From: Parcubacteria group bacterium
GTDB lineage: Bacteria > Patescibacteriota > Minisyncoccia > Minisyncoccales > CG1-02-41-26
Assembly (NCBI GenBank): GCA_013203565.1
Contig: JABMPZ010000078.1
Span: 1 to 17,440, forward strand
Direction of reading: 5' to 3'
Length of the DNA stretch: 17,440 bases
Both the position numbers and the translations under genes were made by a program. Below the pieces are notes generated by a model. It made no database searches. It saw only the letters and a program-made list of their open reading frames with translations, and was not told the origin of the DNA. Position 1 is the first letter of the stretch. Every line of letters starts with the position of its first letter. This document shows, one piece after another, positions 1-7,464 of this stretch.

Positions 1-338
1 TAGTTGGGCTCTTACAAGTGCTGTCTGTAATACCTGGGCTTTCAAGATCAGGAAGCACTATATTCGGCTTATCTTTAGGGGAGTATAAGCCATCTGAGAT
101 ATTGAAAATATCATATATGCTTTCTGTTCCTGTTGGATTAGCAGCTAATGCGTATTTGTTTTTAGAAAATCCAAATTTAATCACACAGGGCTGGCTTGCT
201 TTGATTGTGAGTTTTATTGTTGGGATTATTAGTTTGCATTTTTTAATTCGTCTTGCTGAAAAAATTAACTTTTTCAAATTCGCATTAAGTTTTGCTTTAT
301 TGTGTTTTGTAGGTGGTATTTTAAGTTTTATTCTTTGA
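1..338 (+). CDS. uppP: Undecaprenyl-diphosphatase, C-terminal part (5' end outside window)
   Basis: This is the C-terminal part of UppP/BacA, the membrane enzyme that dephosphorylates undecaprenyl diphosphate so the lipid carrier of cell-wall synthesis can be reused. The frame is open back to base 3 and reads VGLLQVLSVIPGLSRSGSTI. The PGxSRSG signature is a family hallmark and part of the active site. Hydrophobic segments follow at about SYMLSVPVGLAANAYLF, ALIVSFIVGIISLHFLI and the C-terminal FALSFALLCFVGGILSF. An internal GTG at 18 falls inside the conserved block, so it is not the start. The gene is cut by the window edge, not broken. A perfect palindrome begins 12 bases after the stop. Confidence 0.93.
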   Translation, partial: VGLLQVLSVIPGLSRSGSTIFGLSLGEYKPSEILKISYMLSVPVGLAANAYLFLENPNLITQGWLALIVSFIVGIISLHFLIRLAEKINFFKFALSFALLCFVGGILSFIL

Positions 339-350
339 ATGAAATAAATT

Positions 351-388
351 TTGTAGCTAAATACGCCGATCGGCGTATTTAGCTACAA
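351..388. repeat. Perfect 38-bp palindrome after uppP
   Basis: The left arm TTGTAGCTAAATACGCCGA (351-369) is exactly complementary to the right arm 370-388, with no spacer; the centre is CGATCG. It lies 12 bases after the uppP stop. No T-run follows on the + strand, so it is a poor intrinsic terminator. It may be an extragenic palindromic element or a protein-binding site. Its length matches the palindromic cores near 7341, 8064 and 16212, but its sequence differs from them. Confidence 0.8.
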
Positions 389-395
389 GATTCAC

Positions 396-424
396 TTGAA
401 AATAAAGGTATGTTAAGGTAAGAT
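396..424 (+). promoter_or_regulatory. Probable sigma70-type promoter of the PspC gene
   Basis: TTGAAA (396-401), 17 bases of spacer, then TAAGAT (419-424). Further AT-rich -10-like boxes lie downstream, for example TATAAT at 433-438, so the exact start of transcription is uncertain. No SD is seen before the ATG at 453. TAAGAT recurs ahead of several genes in this window. Confidence 0.45.
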
Positions 425-452
425 AGTATAAATATAATAAATAATAAAATAT

Positions 453-1046
453 ATGTCAGAATCAATTAAGAAACTTTATAGGTCGGACGAGGATCGTATC
501 GTCGCAGGTGTAGCAGGGGGGCTTGGTGAGTATTTTAACATTGACCCTTTGTTCGTTCGTTTGATATTTATATTTTTGGCTTTAGTTAATGGGCTTGGAA
601 TACTTTTCTATATCATATTTATTTTCGTTATTCCTAAAAAAGGAGAAAAAACATTAAATGCCCACGAGACAGGTGAAAGATTAAAAGAATTCGGACACGA
701 TGTTAGTGAAAAAGCTAAAGAAGTAGCCGGGAGCATAGAAGAACAAGGTGTTGGATTTTCTAAGAATAGAAGAAAAGTAATTGGTCTTGTTATTCTAATA
801 ATTGGGCTACTTGCTTTGTTTAATAAAGCAGTGCCAATGAGTTGGTTTAGGTGGGACTTATTCTGGAGGATAGCTTTAATAGTCATTGGTTTTTATCTCT
901 TAATAAAGTCAGATAAAAAAGATGGTTTTAAGGGAGAAGATGAATTAACTCCCGAGGAAATAAAAGAAGAGATAAAAGAGGTGGAGGCCACAGAAGAAGA
1001 GGCAAGCAAACAACAGGACGATAGCGATAATAACGATAACAAGTAA
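453..1046 (+). CDS. PspC-domain membrane protein
   Basis: Residues 5-65 form a PspC domain: a short basic and acidic lead, then RIVAGVAGGLGEYFNIDP, then a membrane segment at about 35-60 ending in VIPKK. PspC proteins are inner-membrane partners in envelope-stress responses. A hydrophilic stretch (66-106, rich in K and E) leads to two more membrane segments at about 107-124 and 137-152, like the LiaF/DUF5668-type hydrophobic region. The tail from about 154 is strongly charged (many E, D, K) and ends in an N/D run. The function beyond membrane location is unknown. It stands upstream of a 31-aa membrane peptide with one base between stop and start, so the two are probably co-transcribed. No other stress genes are nearby. 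Confidence 0.82.
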   Translation: MSESIKKLYRSDEDRIVAGVAGGLGEYFNIDPLFVRLIFIFLALVNGLGILFYIIFIFVIPKKGEKTLNAHETGERLKEFGHDVSEKAKEVAGSIEEQGVGFSKNRRKVIGLVILIIGLLALFNKAVPMSWFRWDLFWRIALIVIGFYLLIKSDKKDGFKGEDELTPEEIKEEIKEVEATEEEASKQQDDSDNNDNK

Positions 1047-1047
1047 T

Positions 1048-1143
1048 ATGAGTACTCTCATCCAATTTATAATCGGTCTGGTAATTATTCTCGCTATTAT
1101 TTGGTTTATACTAAGGAAACCTATTTCTCAAATGAAAAAGTAA
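1048..1143 (+). CDS. Small single-pass membrane peptide (31 aa)
   Basis: The ATG lies one base after the stop of the PspC gene. The peptide reads MSTLIQFIIGLVIILAIIWF and then ILRKPISQMKK. It has one strong membrane segment (about residues 4-22) followed by a basic tail, consistent with an N-out, C-in topology by the positive-inside rule. No family is recognised. The close coupling to the PspC gene suggests a partner or regulator of that membrane protein, but this is inference. A chance reading frame is possible, although a clean hydrophobic helix plus basic tail argues for a real small protein. Confidence 0.55.
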   Translation: MSTLIQFIIGLVIILAIIWFILRKPISQMKK

Positions 1144-1154
1144 ATTATTTTGAC

Positions 1155-1188
1155 CGGACATTTCGTCACGATCGTGACCATTTGTCCG
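1155..1188. repeat. Imperfect palindrome just upstream of iscS
   Basis: The inner 14 bases GTCACGATCGTGAC (1165-1178) are a perfect palindrome. They are framed by CGGACA (1155-1160) and TGTCCG (1183-1188), also complementary, with 4 mostly unpaired bases between on each side. It ends 9 bases before the iscS ATG. No T-run follows, so a terminator is unlikely. It could be an operator for the iron-sulfur genes or another extragenic palindrome. The CGATCG centre is shared with the 351-388 palindrome. Confidence 0.6.
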
Positions 1189-1197
1189 AATATATAC

Positions 1198-2400
1198 ATG
1201 AAAGGAATATACTTAGACCATGCTGCTACAACCCCTATCTCAAAGGCGGTTCTTGATGAGATGATGCCGTATCTAAAAGGTAGTTATGGTAATGCATCTT
1301 CAATCCATGCATTAGGTCAAACATCAAGAGAGGCCATTGATGAATCAAGGGAAAGGGTAGCACGGTTCTTAAATTGTTTACCGAGTGAAATTGTTTTCAC
1401 AGGCAGTGCTACTGAAAGTGATAATATAGCTATTTTAGGGATAGCTGATTTTTTCTTAAAACAAGGAAAAAGGATACATATAATCACAAGTAAGATAGAG
1501 CATCCTGCTGTTTTAAATACCTGTGAGGTATTAGATAAGAGAGGAGTTGAAGTTGATTATTGTAATGTTGGAAAAGATGGAGTCATTGATGTTTCAGATA
1601 TTGAAAAACTAATCAAAGAAAACACTGTTTTAGTATCTATAATGTATGCTAATAACGAGATAGGCACCATACAGCCAATCATTGAGATAGGAAAATTAAT
1701 ACAAAGAATAAATCAAACACGAGAACAGAAGATATGTTTTCATACAGATGCTGTGCAAGCTGTTAACTATTTATCTTGTGACGTTAAAGAGTTGGGTGTT
1801 GATTTTTTAACTTTATCAGCTCATAAAATCTATGGGCCCAAGGGAGTTGGAGTACTTTATACAAAACAAGGGACGCAAATAGAGCCAATAGTTTATGGCG
1901 GGCATCAAGAAGCAAAGTTACGGCCAGGAACAGAGAATACAGCTAATATTGTTGGATTAGGTCGTGCGATTGAAGACATCTCTACTCATAAGCATAGTAC
2001 AGATGTAATGGAGCAATTAAGAGATAAATTAATGGACGGTATTTTGAATGAAATTAAACACAGTAGATTAAATGGCTCGATAGACCATCGTTTGCCTAAT
2101 AATATTAATGTAAGCTTCGACGGAGCTGAAGGCGAAGCGCTTGTTATTGCCTTAGACCAAAAAGGGATTGCCACCTCAACTGGCTCTGCTTGTTCTTCTG
2201 GCAGTTTAGACCCAAGTCATGTCTTATTAGCTTTAGGACTTAGTCATGTACAGGCGCATGGTTCTTTAAGAATGACCTTAGGCAGACAAACCACAGAGAA
2301 AGATATTGATAAAGTACTTGATGTTTTAACAAAGATTGTAAAAAAGTTAAGAACAATTTCTGGTTATAAGAAATCGTTAGCGAGCGAACGAAGTGAGTAA
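1198..2400 (+). CDS. iscS: Cysteine desulfurase
   Basis: A class-V PLP-dependent aminotransferase-fold enzyme that takes sulfur from L-cysteine and passes it as a persulfide to IscU, MnmA and ThiI, all of which follow here. Visible motifs are YLDHAATTP at the N-terminus, H102 (EHPA), HTDA (182-185), the PLP-binding lysine K210 in SAHKIYGPKG, and the catalytic C332 in STGSACSSG. The 400-aa length is normal. An in-frame ATG at 1150 would add 16 residues encoded by the palindrome at 1155-1188; family alignment favours the ATG at 1198, giving MKGIYLDHAATTP. No SD is present; AT-rich TATATA lies directly before the start. The C-terminus ends in an unusual SLASERSE. Confidence 0.95.
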   Translation: MKGIYLDHAATTPISKAVLDEMMPYLKGSYGNASSIHALGQTSREAIDESRERVARFLNCLPSEIVFTGSATESDNIAILGIADFFLKQGKRIHIITSKIEHPAVLNTCEVLDKRGVEVDYCNVGKDGVIDVSDIEKLIKENTVLVSIMYANNEIGTIQPIIEIGKLIQRINQTREQKICFHTDAVQAVNYLSCDVKELGVDFLTLSAHKIYGPKGVGVLYTKQGTQIEPIVYGGHQEAKLRPGTENTANIVGLGRAIEDISTHKHSTDVMEQLRDKLMDGILNEIKHSRLNGSIDHRLPNNINVSFDGAEGEALVIALDQKGIATSTGSACSSGSLDPSHVLLALGLSHVQAHGSLRMTLGRQTTEKDIDKVLDVLTKIVKKLRTISGYKKSLASERSE

Positions 2401-2439
2401 GCTTTACGAGAGCTTATGCTCTGGTGAGTACAAAACAAA

Positions 2440-2820
2440 ATGACAAAATACTATTCAAAAAAAATAATGGAGCACTTTATGAACCCAAAGAACTTAGGGA
2501 AGCTTAATAATGCTGATGGTATTGGCACTACAGAGAATTTAAGATGCGGAGATGCAATGAAGATTTACATTAAAGTAGAGAAGGGGAAAATAAAGGGTAT
2601 TAAGTTTGAGACATTAGGATGTGGTCATGCCATTGCCATTTCAGATATGATCTGCGAATTAGCAAAAGGCAAAAAAATAGATGAAGCAAAACAAATTAAG
2701 TTTGAAACAGTAGTAAAAGAAGCAGGAGAAGTTCCAAAACCAAAACTACATTGTGTGAGTTTAGCTGAGGTGGCTCTTCAATCAGCTATTAAAGATTATG
2801 AAGAAAAAAGAAAATCTTAA
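2440..2820 (+). CDS. iscU: Iron-sulfur cluster scaffold protein, IscU/NifU type
   Basis: The scaffold on which Fe-S clusters are assembled using sulfur from IscS. The three ligand cysteines are in place: C36 in LRCGD (with D38), C61 in LGCGHAIA and C105 in KLHCV. The 126-aa length is typical. It lies 39 bases after iscS, and its 3' end overlaps mnmA by 23 bases (2798-2820), so the genes are very likely co-transcribed and translationally coupled. The usual GCGAAIASSS loop reads GCGHAIAISD, a small departure. No SD is seen. The separate scaffold suggests that IscS supplies both Fe-S assembly and tRNA thiolation. Confidence 0.92.
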   Translation: MTKYYSKKIMEHFMNPKNLGKLNNADGIGTTENLRCGDAMKIYIKVEKGKIKGIKFETLGCGHAIAISDMICELAKGKKIDEAKQIKFETVVKEAGEVPKPKLHCVSLAEVALQSAIKDYEEKRKS

Positions 2821-3868
2821 AGTAGTGGTGGCTATGTCTGGTGGTGTTGATTCGTCTGTTACGGCAGCTCTTTTACAAAGGGCTGGTTTTGATGTTACGG
2901 GAGTTTTTATGAAATTTTGGACGGCCCCTTCATCCGGCAAAGGGGGTTGGAATAGATGTTGTTCTATTGAAGCCACAGAACGGGCTCGTAAGACCGCTCA
3001 ACAACTTGGCATACCTTTCTATGTTTTGAATTTTGCAGATGAGTTTAAAAAAAGAATCGTTGATTACTTTTTAGAAGAGTATAAGCAGGGGAGAACACCT
3101 AATCCCTGTGTTGTTTGCAATAAAGAAATTAAATTCGGACTTCTATTGGAGAAGGCCTTAGGCCTTGAGGCAGATTTCATTGCAACTGGGCATTATGGTA
3201 AAATACAATGTGCTACACAATGCAAATTAACAAAAGCAAAGGACAAAACTAAAGACCAGTCATATTTTTTATGGCAATTAAATCAAAAGCAATTAAAAAA
3301 AGTATTACTACCAGTTGGTGGTTATACAAAAAAAGAAGTTAGGGCTTTGGCGAGTGAATTTAACCTACCAGCAGCAGAAACAAAAGAATCTCAAGAGGTC
3401 TGTTTTATAGAAACAACTACAGCTGATTTTTTAAAAAAGTATTTAAAACAAAAATCTGGCGATATAGTTACGCCAGATGGAAAGGTAGTGGGAAAGCATC
3501 AGGGTTTATGGTTTTATACAATTGGACAAAGAAAGGGGATTGGGCTTTCTAGTGGACCCTTTTATGTTATATCAAAGGATATGAAGAAAAATGTTTTAAC
3601 TGTCTCTAAAGATAAAAAGGATTTAGAGAAAAAAGAATTAGTTGCTAAAAACATAAATTGGATTTCAGGCAAAGAACCAAAAATGCCATACAAAGTAATG
3701 GCAAAGATAAGATATAACTCTCCTTTGGCAAGTGCGGTTATAAAAGAGAAGTTAAGTAATGGACGTTTACGGATTGTTTTCACAAAACCACAGAAAGCAG
3801 TAACCCCAGGTCAGTCTGTTGTCTTTTATAAAGGCCAAGAGTTGTTAGGTGGAGGTATAATATGTTAA
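2798..3868 (+). CDS. mnmA: tRNA-uridine 2-sulfurtransferase
   Basis: MnmA adenylates U34 of the Lys, Glu and Gln tRNAs and inserts sulfur to give 2-thiouridine. Seen in the 356-aa protein: the PP-loop SGGVDSS (14-20), the first catalytic cysteine C104 in NPCVVCNKEIKF, the ATGHY block near 129-133, and the second catalytic cysteine C202 in SQEVCFIE. The C-terminal region (FYTIGQRKGIGL and onward) matches the central and beta-barrel tRNA-binding domains. The start overlaps iscU by 23 bases. The sulfur donor is probably IscS, directly or by an unseen relay, since no TusA-E genes are present here. Length and motifs are intact. Confidence 0.95.
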   Translation: MKKKENLKVVVAMSGGVDSSVTAALLQRAGFDVTGVFMKFWTAPSSGKGGWNRCCSIEATERARKTAQQLGIPFYVLNFADEFKKRIVDYFLEEYKQGRTPNPCVVCNKEIKFGLLLEKALGLEADFIATGHYGKIQCATQCKLTKAKDKTKDQSYFLWQLNQKQLKKVLLPVGGYTKKEVRALASEFNLPAAETKESQEVCFIETTTADFLKKYLKQKSGDIVTPDGKVVGKHQGLWFYTIGQRKGIGLSSGPFYVISKDMKKNVLTVSKDKKDLEKKELVAKNINWISGKEPKMPYKVMAKIRYNSPLASAVIKEKLSNGRLRIVFTKPQKAVTPGQSVVFYKGQELLGGGIIC

Positions 3869-3871
3869 GAT
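3842..3871 (+). promoter_or_regulatory. Candidate internal promoter for iorA
   Basis: TTGTTA (3842-3847), an 18-base spacer and TAAGAT (3866-3871) preceded by TG (3863-3864), an extended -10 arrangement. It lies at the very end of mnmA. A second -10-like TAGAAT (3881-3886) sits six bases before the iorA ATG. This would let iorAB-thiI be expressed apart from iscSU-mnmA. Confidence 0.4.
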
Positions 3872-3892
3872 ATAGTAATATAGAATATACAT

Positions 3893-5581
3893 ATGAAAGA
3901 TGTTTTGAAAAAATCTGGTAAAGCCATATTACTTGGTAATGAGGCAATTGTCAGAGGCGCTTTAGAAAGCGGGGTGCAGTTTGTTTCTACTTATCCTGGA
4001 ACACCTGCCTCTGAAATAGGCAATACATTTTTTCACATTGCTAAAACAGCTGGAGTGTACTTTGAATTTTCAATAAATGAGAAAACTGCTTTAGAAGCTG
4101 GCGTTGGAGCCAGTTTTTCTAATTTAAAAACATTAGTTGCAATGAAGAATTTTGGTTTGAATGTTGCAGCAGATGCTTTGATGCCTTTCTGTTATACAGG
4201 CACAGGGAAAAAGGGTCCAACTGTTATTGTCGTAGCTGATGACCCTTCCTGTCATAGCTCTGCTCAATCAGAACAAAACAGTAGACCATTTGCATATATG
4301 GCGCATATTCCGATATTAGAGCCATCAGACCCACAAGAATGCAAAGATTACATTAAATTGGGTTTTGAGATTTCAGAAAAACTATCGTTACCAGTTATGG
4401 TTCGTCTCACTACTCGTGTTGCTCATCAGAAAATGCCAGTTGTGTTAAATAGGATTGGGGCGCAAAGACCAAGTCGTGGATTTGTAAAAGACCAGAACAG
4501 ATTTATTACTATGCCTCCAAGAGTTTTAGAACAGCATAGAGAGCTCTTAGATAAAATAGAGAAGATAAAAGAGATTGCAGAGAAGAGCCCTATAAATAAG
4601 ATTCATGTTGGAGCAAAATCAAAGAAAATAGGGATAATAACTTCAGGGGTTTCTTATCTATATGTAAGGGAGGCACTTTTGCAGTTAAATCTGAATTTAC
4701 CTATTCTTAAATTAGGGTTTTTTCATCCTTTACCAGAGAAAAAGATAAAGAACTTTATTAAAGGTCTTAATAAAGTATTAGTAGTAGAAGAATTAGAACC
4801 ATTTTTAGAAAAAGAAGTTAATATTTTAGCTAAACAAGCCAATCCAAAGCTTGAGATTTTAGGCAAGGATGTTTTAAGCGAAGTAGGGGAGCTTGATCCA
4901 GATAAAGTTGCATCAGCCATAGCTAAACTTGCAGGTAAGAAGTTTAAGATATTAGAATCAAGAACAAAACGAGTAAAACATCTACCAAGATTTTGCACTG
5001 GTTGGCCAACTTGTCCATATTGGAAATTATTTGCAGCTGTAAAACAAGTTGCTCCTAAAAATACTGTGTTTGGAGGCGACATTGGTTGCTATATGATGGC
5101 CGCCCTTCCACCACATAATCTATATAACTATCTTTCTTGTATGGGCTCTTCTTTGGGGATTGCTCATGGGGTTAAAAAGGCAACTATAAAGACGGGTAAG
5201 AAACAGAAAGTGATTGCTTTTATCGGGGATGGTACTTTTTTTCATGCTGGCATCCCTGCAGTAATGAATATTGTTTACAATAAATCCAATCCTTTAATCA
5301 TTATTTTAGATAATCGTATTACAGCAATGACAGGGCACCAACCAAATCCAGGAATGGGTAAGACAGGAATGTCAGAGGATGTTCCTCAAATAAAAATAGA
5401 AGAGATTTTGAAGGCCTTAAGAGTTAAGCATATAAAAGTGATTGATCCTGAAACAGAATATGCCCAACTTACTAAAACAATCAAGAGATTTTTGACTAAA
5501 GATGAGGTTTCTGTAATTATTTCAAAAAGAATATGCGGGTTATTAGCTCAAAGAGCATTAAAAAAGAAAAATGCAAAGTAA
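3893..5581 (+). CDS. iorA: Indolepyruvate:ferredoxin oxidoreductase alpha subunit, lacking the C-terminal ferredoxin domain
   Basis: The TPP-dependent catalytic subunit of an aryl 2-oxoacid:ferredoxin oxidoreductase, which oxidatively decarboxylates indolepyruvate and related acids to acyl-CoA with low-potential electrons. N-terminal motifs are STYPGTPASEIG (about 32-43) and EKTALEAGVGAS. The C-terminal TPP domain has GDIGCYMM, the GDG motif at 445-447 and ILDNRITAMTGHQPNP. The 562-aa protein stops soon after IISKRICGLL, where family members of about 600-650 aa continue into a two-cluster 4Fe-4S domain; that domain is absent. The usual CxGCPHR motif reads C368-TGWPT-C374-PYW, so its cysteine spacing is changed. 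The stop overlaps iorB by 11 bases. The substrate could be another 2-oxoacid. Confidence 0.88.
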   Translation: MKDVLKKSGKAILLGNEAIVRGALESGVQFVSTYPGTPASEIGNTFFHIAKTAGVYFEFSINEKTALEAGVGASFSNLKTLVAMKNFGLNVAADALMPFCYTGTGKKGPTVIVVADDPSCHSSAQSEQNSRPFAYMAHIPILEPSDPQECKDYIKLGFEISEKLSLPVMVRLTTRVAHQKMPVVLNRIGAQRPSRGFVKDQNRFITMPPRVLEQHRELLDKIEKIKEIAEKSPINKIHVGAKSKKIGIITSGVSYLYVREALLQLNLNLPILKLGFFHPLPEKKIKNFIKGLNKVLVVEELEPFLEKEVNILAKQANPKLEILGKDVLSEVGELDPDKVASAIAKLAGKKFKILESRTKRVKHLPRFCTGWPTCPYWKLFAAVKQVAPKNTVFGGDIGCYMMAALPPHNLYNYLSCMGSSLGIAHGVKKATIKTGKKQKVIAFIGDGTFFHAGIPAVMNIVYNKSNPLIIILDNRITAMTGHQPNPGMGKTGMSEDVPQIKIEEILKALRVKHIKVIDPETEYAQLTKTIKRFLTKDEVSVIISKRICGLLAQRALKKKNAK

Positions 5582-6155
5582 AACTTTTAATTTAGTTATA
5601 GCAGGTGTGGGGGGACAGGGTTTAATTACTCTACTTCAAGTATTAGCTCAAGCTGCTATGGATAAGGGGCTTGAAGTAAGAACATCAGAACTGCACGGCT
5701 TAAGCCAAAGAGGGGGTTCTGTTAGCGTGCATATCCGTCTTGGTGAGAAAGTTTATTCTCCTATGATACCAAAGAGACAGGCAAATTTAGTTATTGCCTT
5801 AGAAATGCAAGAAGCATTAAATGCTGTTCCATTTGCCAGTGGTAGAACTACTTTTTTAATTAATAAATATCAGAGTCCAACTATGGGTCAGGGTGTTTCT
5901 GAAAGCTATATTAAAAGTGCCATAACAGGAATAACTAAAAAATCAGTATTTTTGTCTGCAAACGAGATTACAGAAAAAGAATTAGGAAATAGTGTTGTTA
6001 GTGGTTCGTTCTTTTTGGGCTATGCTATCACAAAGGGCTTGATTCCTTTCACAGAAAATGATATTAAAGAAGCAATCAAGAAAGTAATGCCAGAAAAGCA
6101 TTGGGATATAAATATGAAGACAATTGATTTTGCAAAACAATATCATGAGAAATAA
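5571..6155 (+). CDS. iorB: Indolepyruvate:ferredoxin oxidoreductase beta subunit
   Basis: The gamma-domain-like partner of IorA, belonging to the pyruvate/ketoisovalerate oxidoreductase catalytic domain family. Seen in the 194 aa: the glycine-rich GVGGQG near the N-terminus (12-17), the SELHGLSQRGGSVSVHIR block, and the VIALEMQEAL region. Length is normal for IorB. It overlaps iorA by 11 bases and thiI by 11 bases (6145-6155), so the three are surely one transcript. It carries no ferredoxin motif of its own, so IorAB here has no built-in Fe-S electron exit and would depend on an outside carrier. No SD is seen. Confidence 0.9.
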   Translation: MQSKTFNLVIAGVGGQGLITLLQVLAQAAMDKGLEVRTSELHGLSQRGGSVSVHIRLGEKVYSPMIPKRQANLVIALEMQEALNAVPFASGRTTFLINKYQSPTMGQGVSESYIKSAITGITKKSVFLSANEITEKELGNSVVSGSFFLGYAITKGLIPFTENDIKEAIKKVMPEKHWDINMKTIDFAKQYHEK

Positions 6156-7317
6156 CAAATTAGTCATTTGCCACTACGCAGAGATTGGCTTAAAAGGAAA
6201 GAATAGAAAGTTTTTTGAAGAAAAGTTAGTAGATAATATTAAACAGGCCCTTCCAGAGGGTTCTTTTAAACATGTTAAGAGAATATCTGGCAGGATTTTG
6301 GTTTATCTTTCTGATGGTGCCAAAGAAAGCGAAGTAGGGGATGCCTTGAAAACTATTTTTGGTTTGGCTTACTTTGCTTTTGCCCAACAAGCCGAACAGA
6401 GCATCGAATCTATTAGTCAAAAAGCTGTTGAGATATTAAAGGATGAAGATTTTGAAACTTTTCGTATTGATGCCAAGCGTTCTAATAAAGAGTTTGCTTT
6501 ATCATCACAAGAAATCAACGAACAGATTGGCGGAGCTGTTATTGATGGGGTTAATAAGAAAGTGAAGTTAGAAAACCCAGATGTTACTTTGTTTATTCAG
6601 ATTGTAGAAAAGTTTGCTTTTCTATTTATAAAAAAGATTAGAGGACTCGGCGGTTTGCCTGTTGGAGTTAGTAGTAGAGCTGTCTCACTCTTGTCTGGTG
6701 GGATTGATTCGCCAGTAGCAAGTTTTTTAGCAATGAAAAGGGGAGTAGAAGTAGTATTTTGTCACTTCCATGCAGTACCTTATGTTGATAAGAAGTCCGT
6801 TGATAAAGTAAAACAATTAGCAGAGGTCTTAACTAAGTATCAGGGAAAGTCAAAACTCTATTTAATACCTTTTGGTGATATTCAAAAAGAGATTTTACTT
6901 AAAACAACCCCTGATTTAAGAGTTGTTCTTTATAGAAGAATAATGTTTAAGATAGCTGAAGAAATTGCAAACAAAGAAAAAGCAAAAGCACTTGTTACAG
7001 GAGAAAGCATAGGGCAAGTTGCCTCACAAACAATAGAAAATATAGCAGCCATATCTGAAGCAACGAGTTTGCCAATTTTGCGTCCATTAATTACGTATGA
7101 TAAAGAGGAAATAATTGAAAAGGCAAAAGAAATTGACACCTATGAGCTTTCAATCTTACCTCATCAAGATTGTTGTGCAAGGTTTTTACCAAAACACCCT
7201 GCAACAAAAGCAAATCTCAATGAAGTACAAGAACAAGAGCAAAAGATTAATCTAAAAGAGTTAATAGAACAAGCAATAAAAAATTCAACAGTTGAAATAG
7301 TTGATAAGTCAAAGTAA
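6145..7317 (+). CDS. thiI: tRNA 4-thiouridine synthetase (no rhodanese domain)
   Basis: ThiI adenylates U8 of tRNA and inserts sulfur from IscS to give 4-thiouridine; in some bacteria it also feeds thiazole synthesis. Domain order: an N-terminal ferredoxin-like part beginning KLVICHYAEIGLKGKNR, a THUMP domain (about 60-165), and a PP-loop ATPase with SGGIDSP at 184-190. The C-terminal DCCARFLPKHPATK (342-355) carries the cysteines of the ThiI core. The protein ends at 390 aa, without the rhodanese domain of E. coli ThiI, as in many bacteria. I choose the ATG at 6145; a TTG at 6124 would add seven unconserved residues. The start overlaps iorB by 11 bases. Confidence 0.93.
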   Translation: MRNNKLVICHYAEIGLKGKNRKFFEEKLVDNIKQALPEGSFKHVKRISGRILVYLSDGAKESEVGDALKTIFGLAYFAFAQQAEQSIESISQKAVEILKDEDFETFRIDAKRSNKEFALSSQEINEQIGGAVIDGVNKKVKLENPDVTLFIQIVEKFAFLFIKKIRGLGGLPVGVSSRAVSLLSGGIDSPVASFLAMKRGVEVVFCHFHAVPYVDKKSVDKVKQLAEVLTKYQGKSKLYLIPFGDIQKEILLKTTPDLRVVLYRRIMFKIAEEIANKEKAKALVTGESIGQVASQTIENIAAISEATSLPILRPLITYDKEEIIEKAKEIDTYELSILPHQDCCARFLPKHPATKANLNEVQEQEQKINLKELIEQAIKNSTVEIVDKSK

Positions 7318-7320
7318 AAC

Positions 7321-7400
7321 ATATCACAAAACATAAAATACATAACGCTTCACTGCTACATAGCAGTGAAGCGTTATGTATTTTATGTTTTGTGTGATAT
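7321..7400. repeat. 80-bp near-perfect inverted repeat (nested palindrome) after thiI
   Basis: The left arm 7321-7358 pairs with the right arm 7361-7400 around a 2-base centre (CA); the only break is two extra bases in the right arm near its outer end. The central 38 bases (7341-7378: CATAACGCTTCACTGCTA, CA, then the complement) are identical to 8064-8101. The outer arms (7321-7340 and 7379-7400) are unrelated to the flanks of the other copy but still pair with each other. It starts 4 bases after the thiI stop. No T-run follows on the + strand. Confidence 0.88.
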
Positions 7401-7464
7401 AATAAAATTATAAAAGTCAAAGAGATAAAAGTTAAAGCAGTAAAAATTAAAAAATAAAAATAAA

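Noticed and set aside
1150..1197. Longer iscS start
   Set aside because: The added 16 residues are encoded by the palindrome and do not match the family; MKGIYLDHAATTP is the normal N-terminus.
7321..7400. Intrinsic terminator of thiI
   Set aside because: No T-run follows the stem on the + strand; the shared core at 8064 points to a dispersed palindrome. It may still affect mRNA ends.
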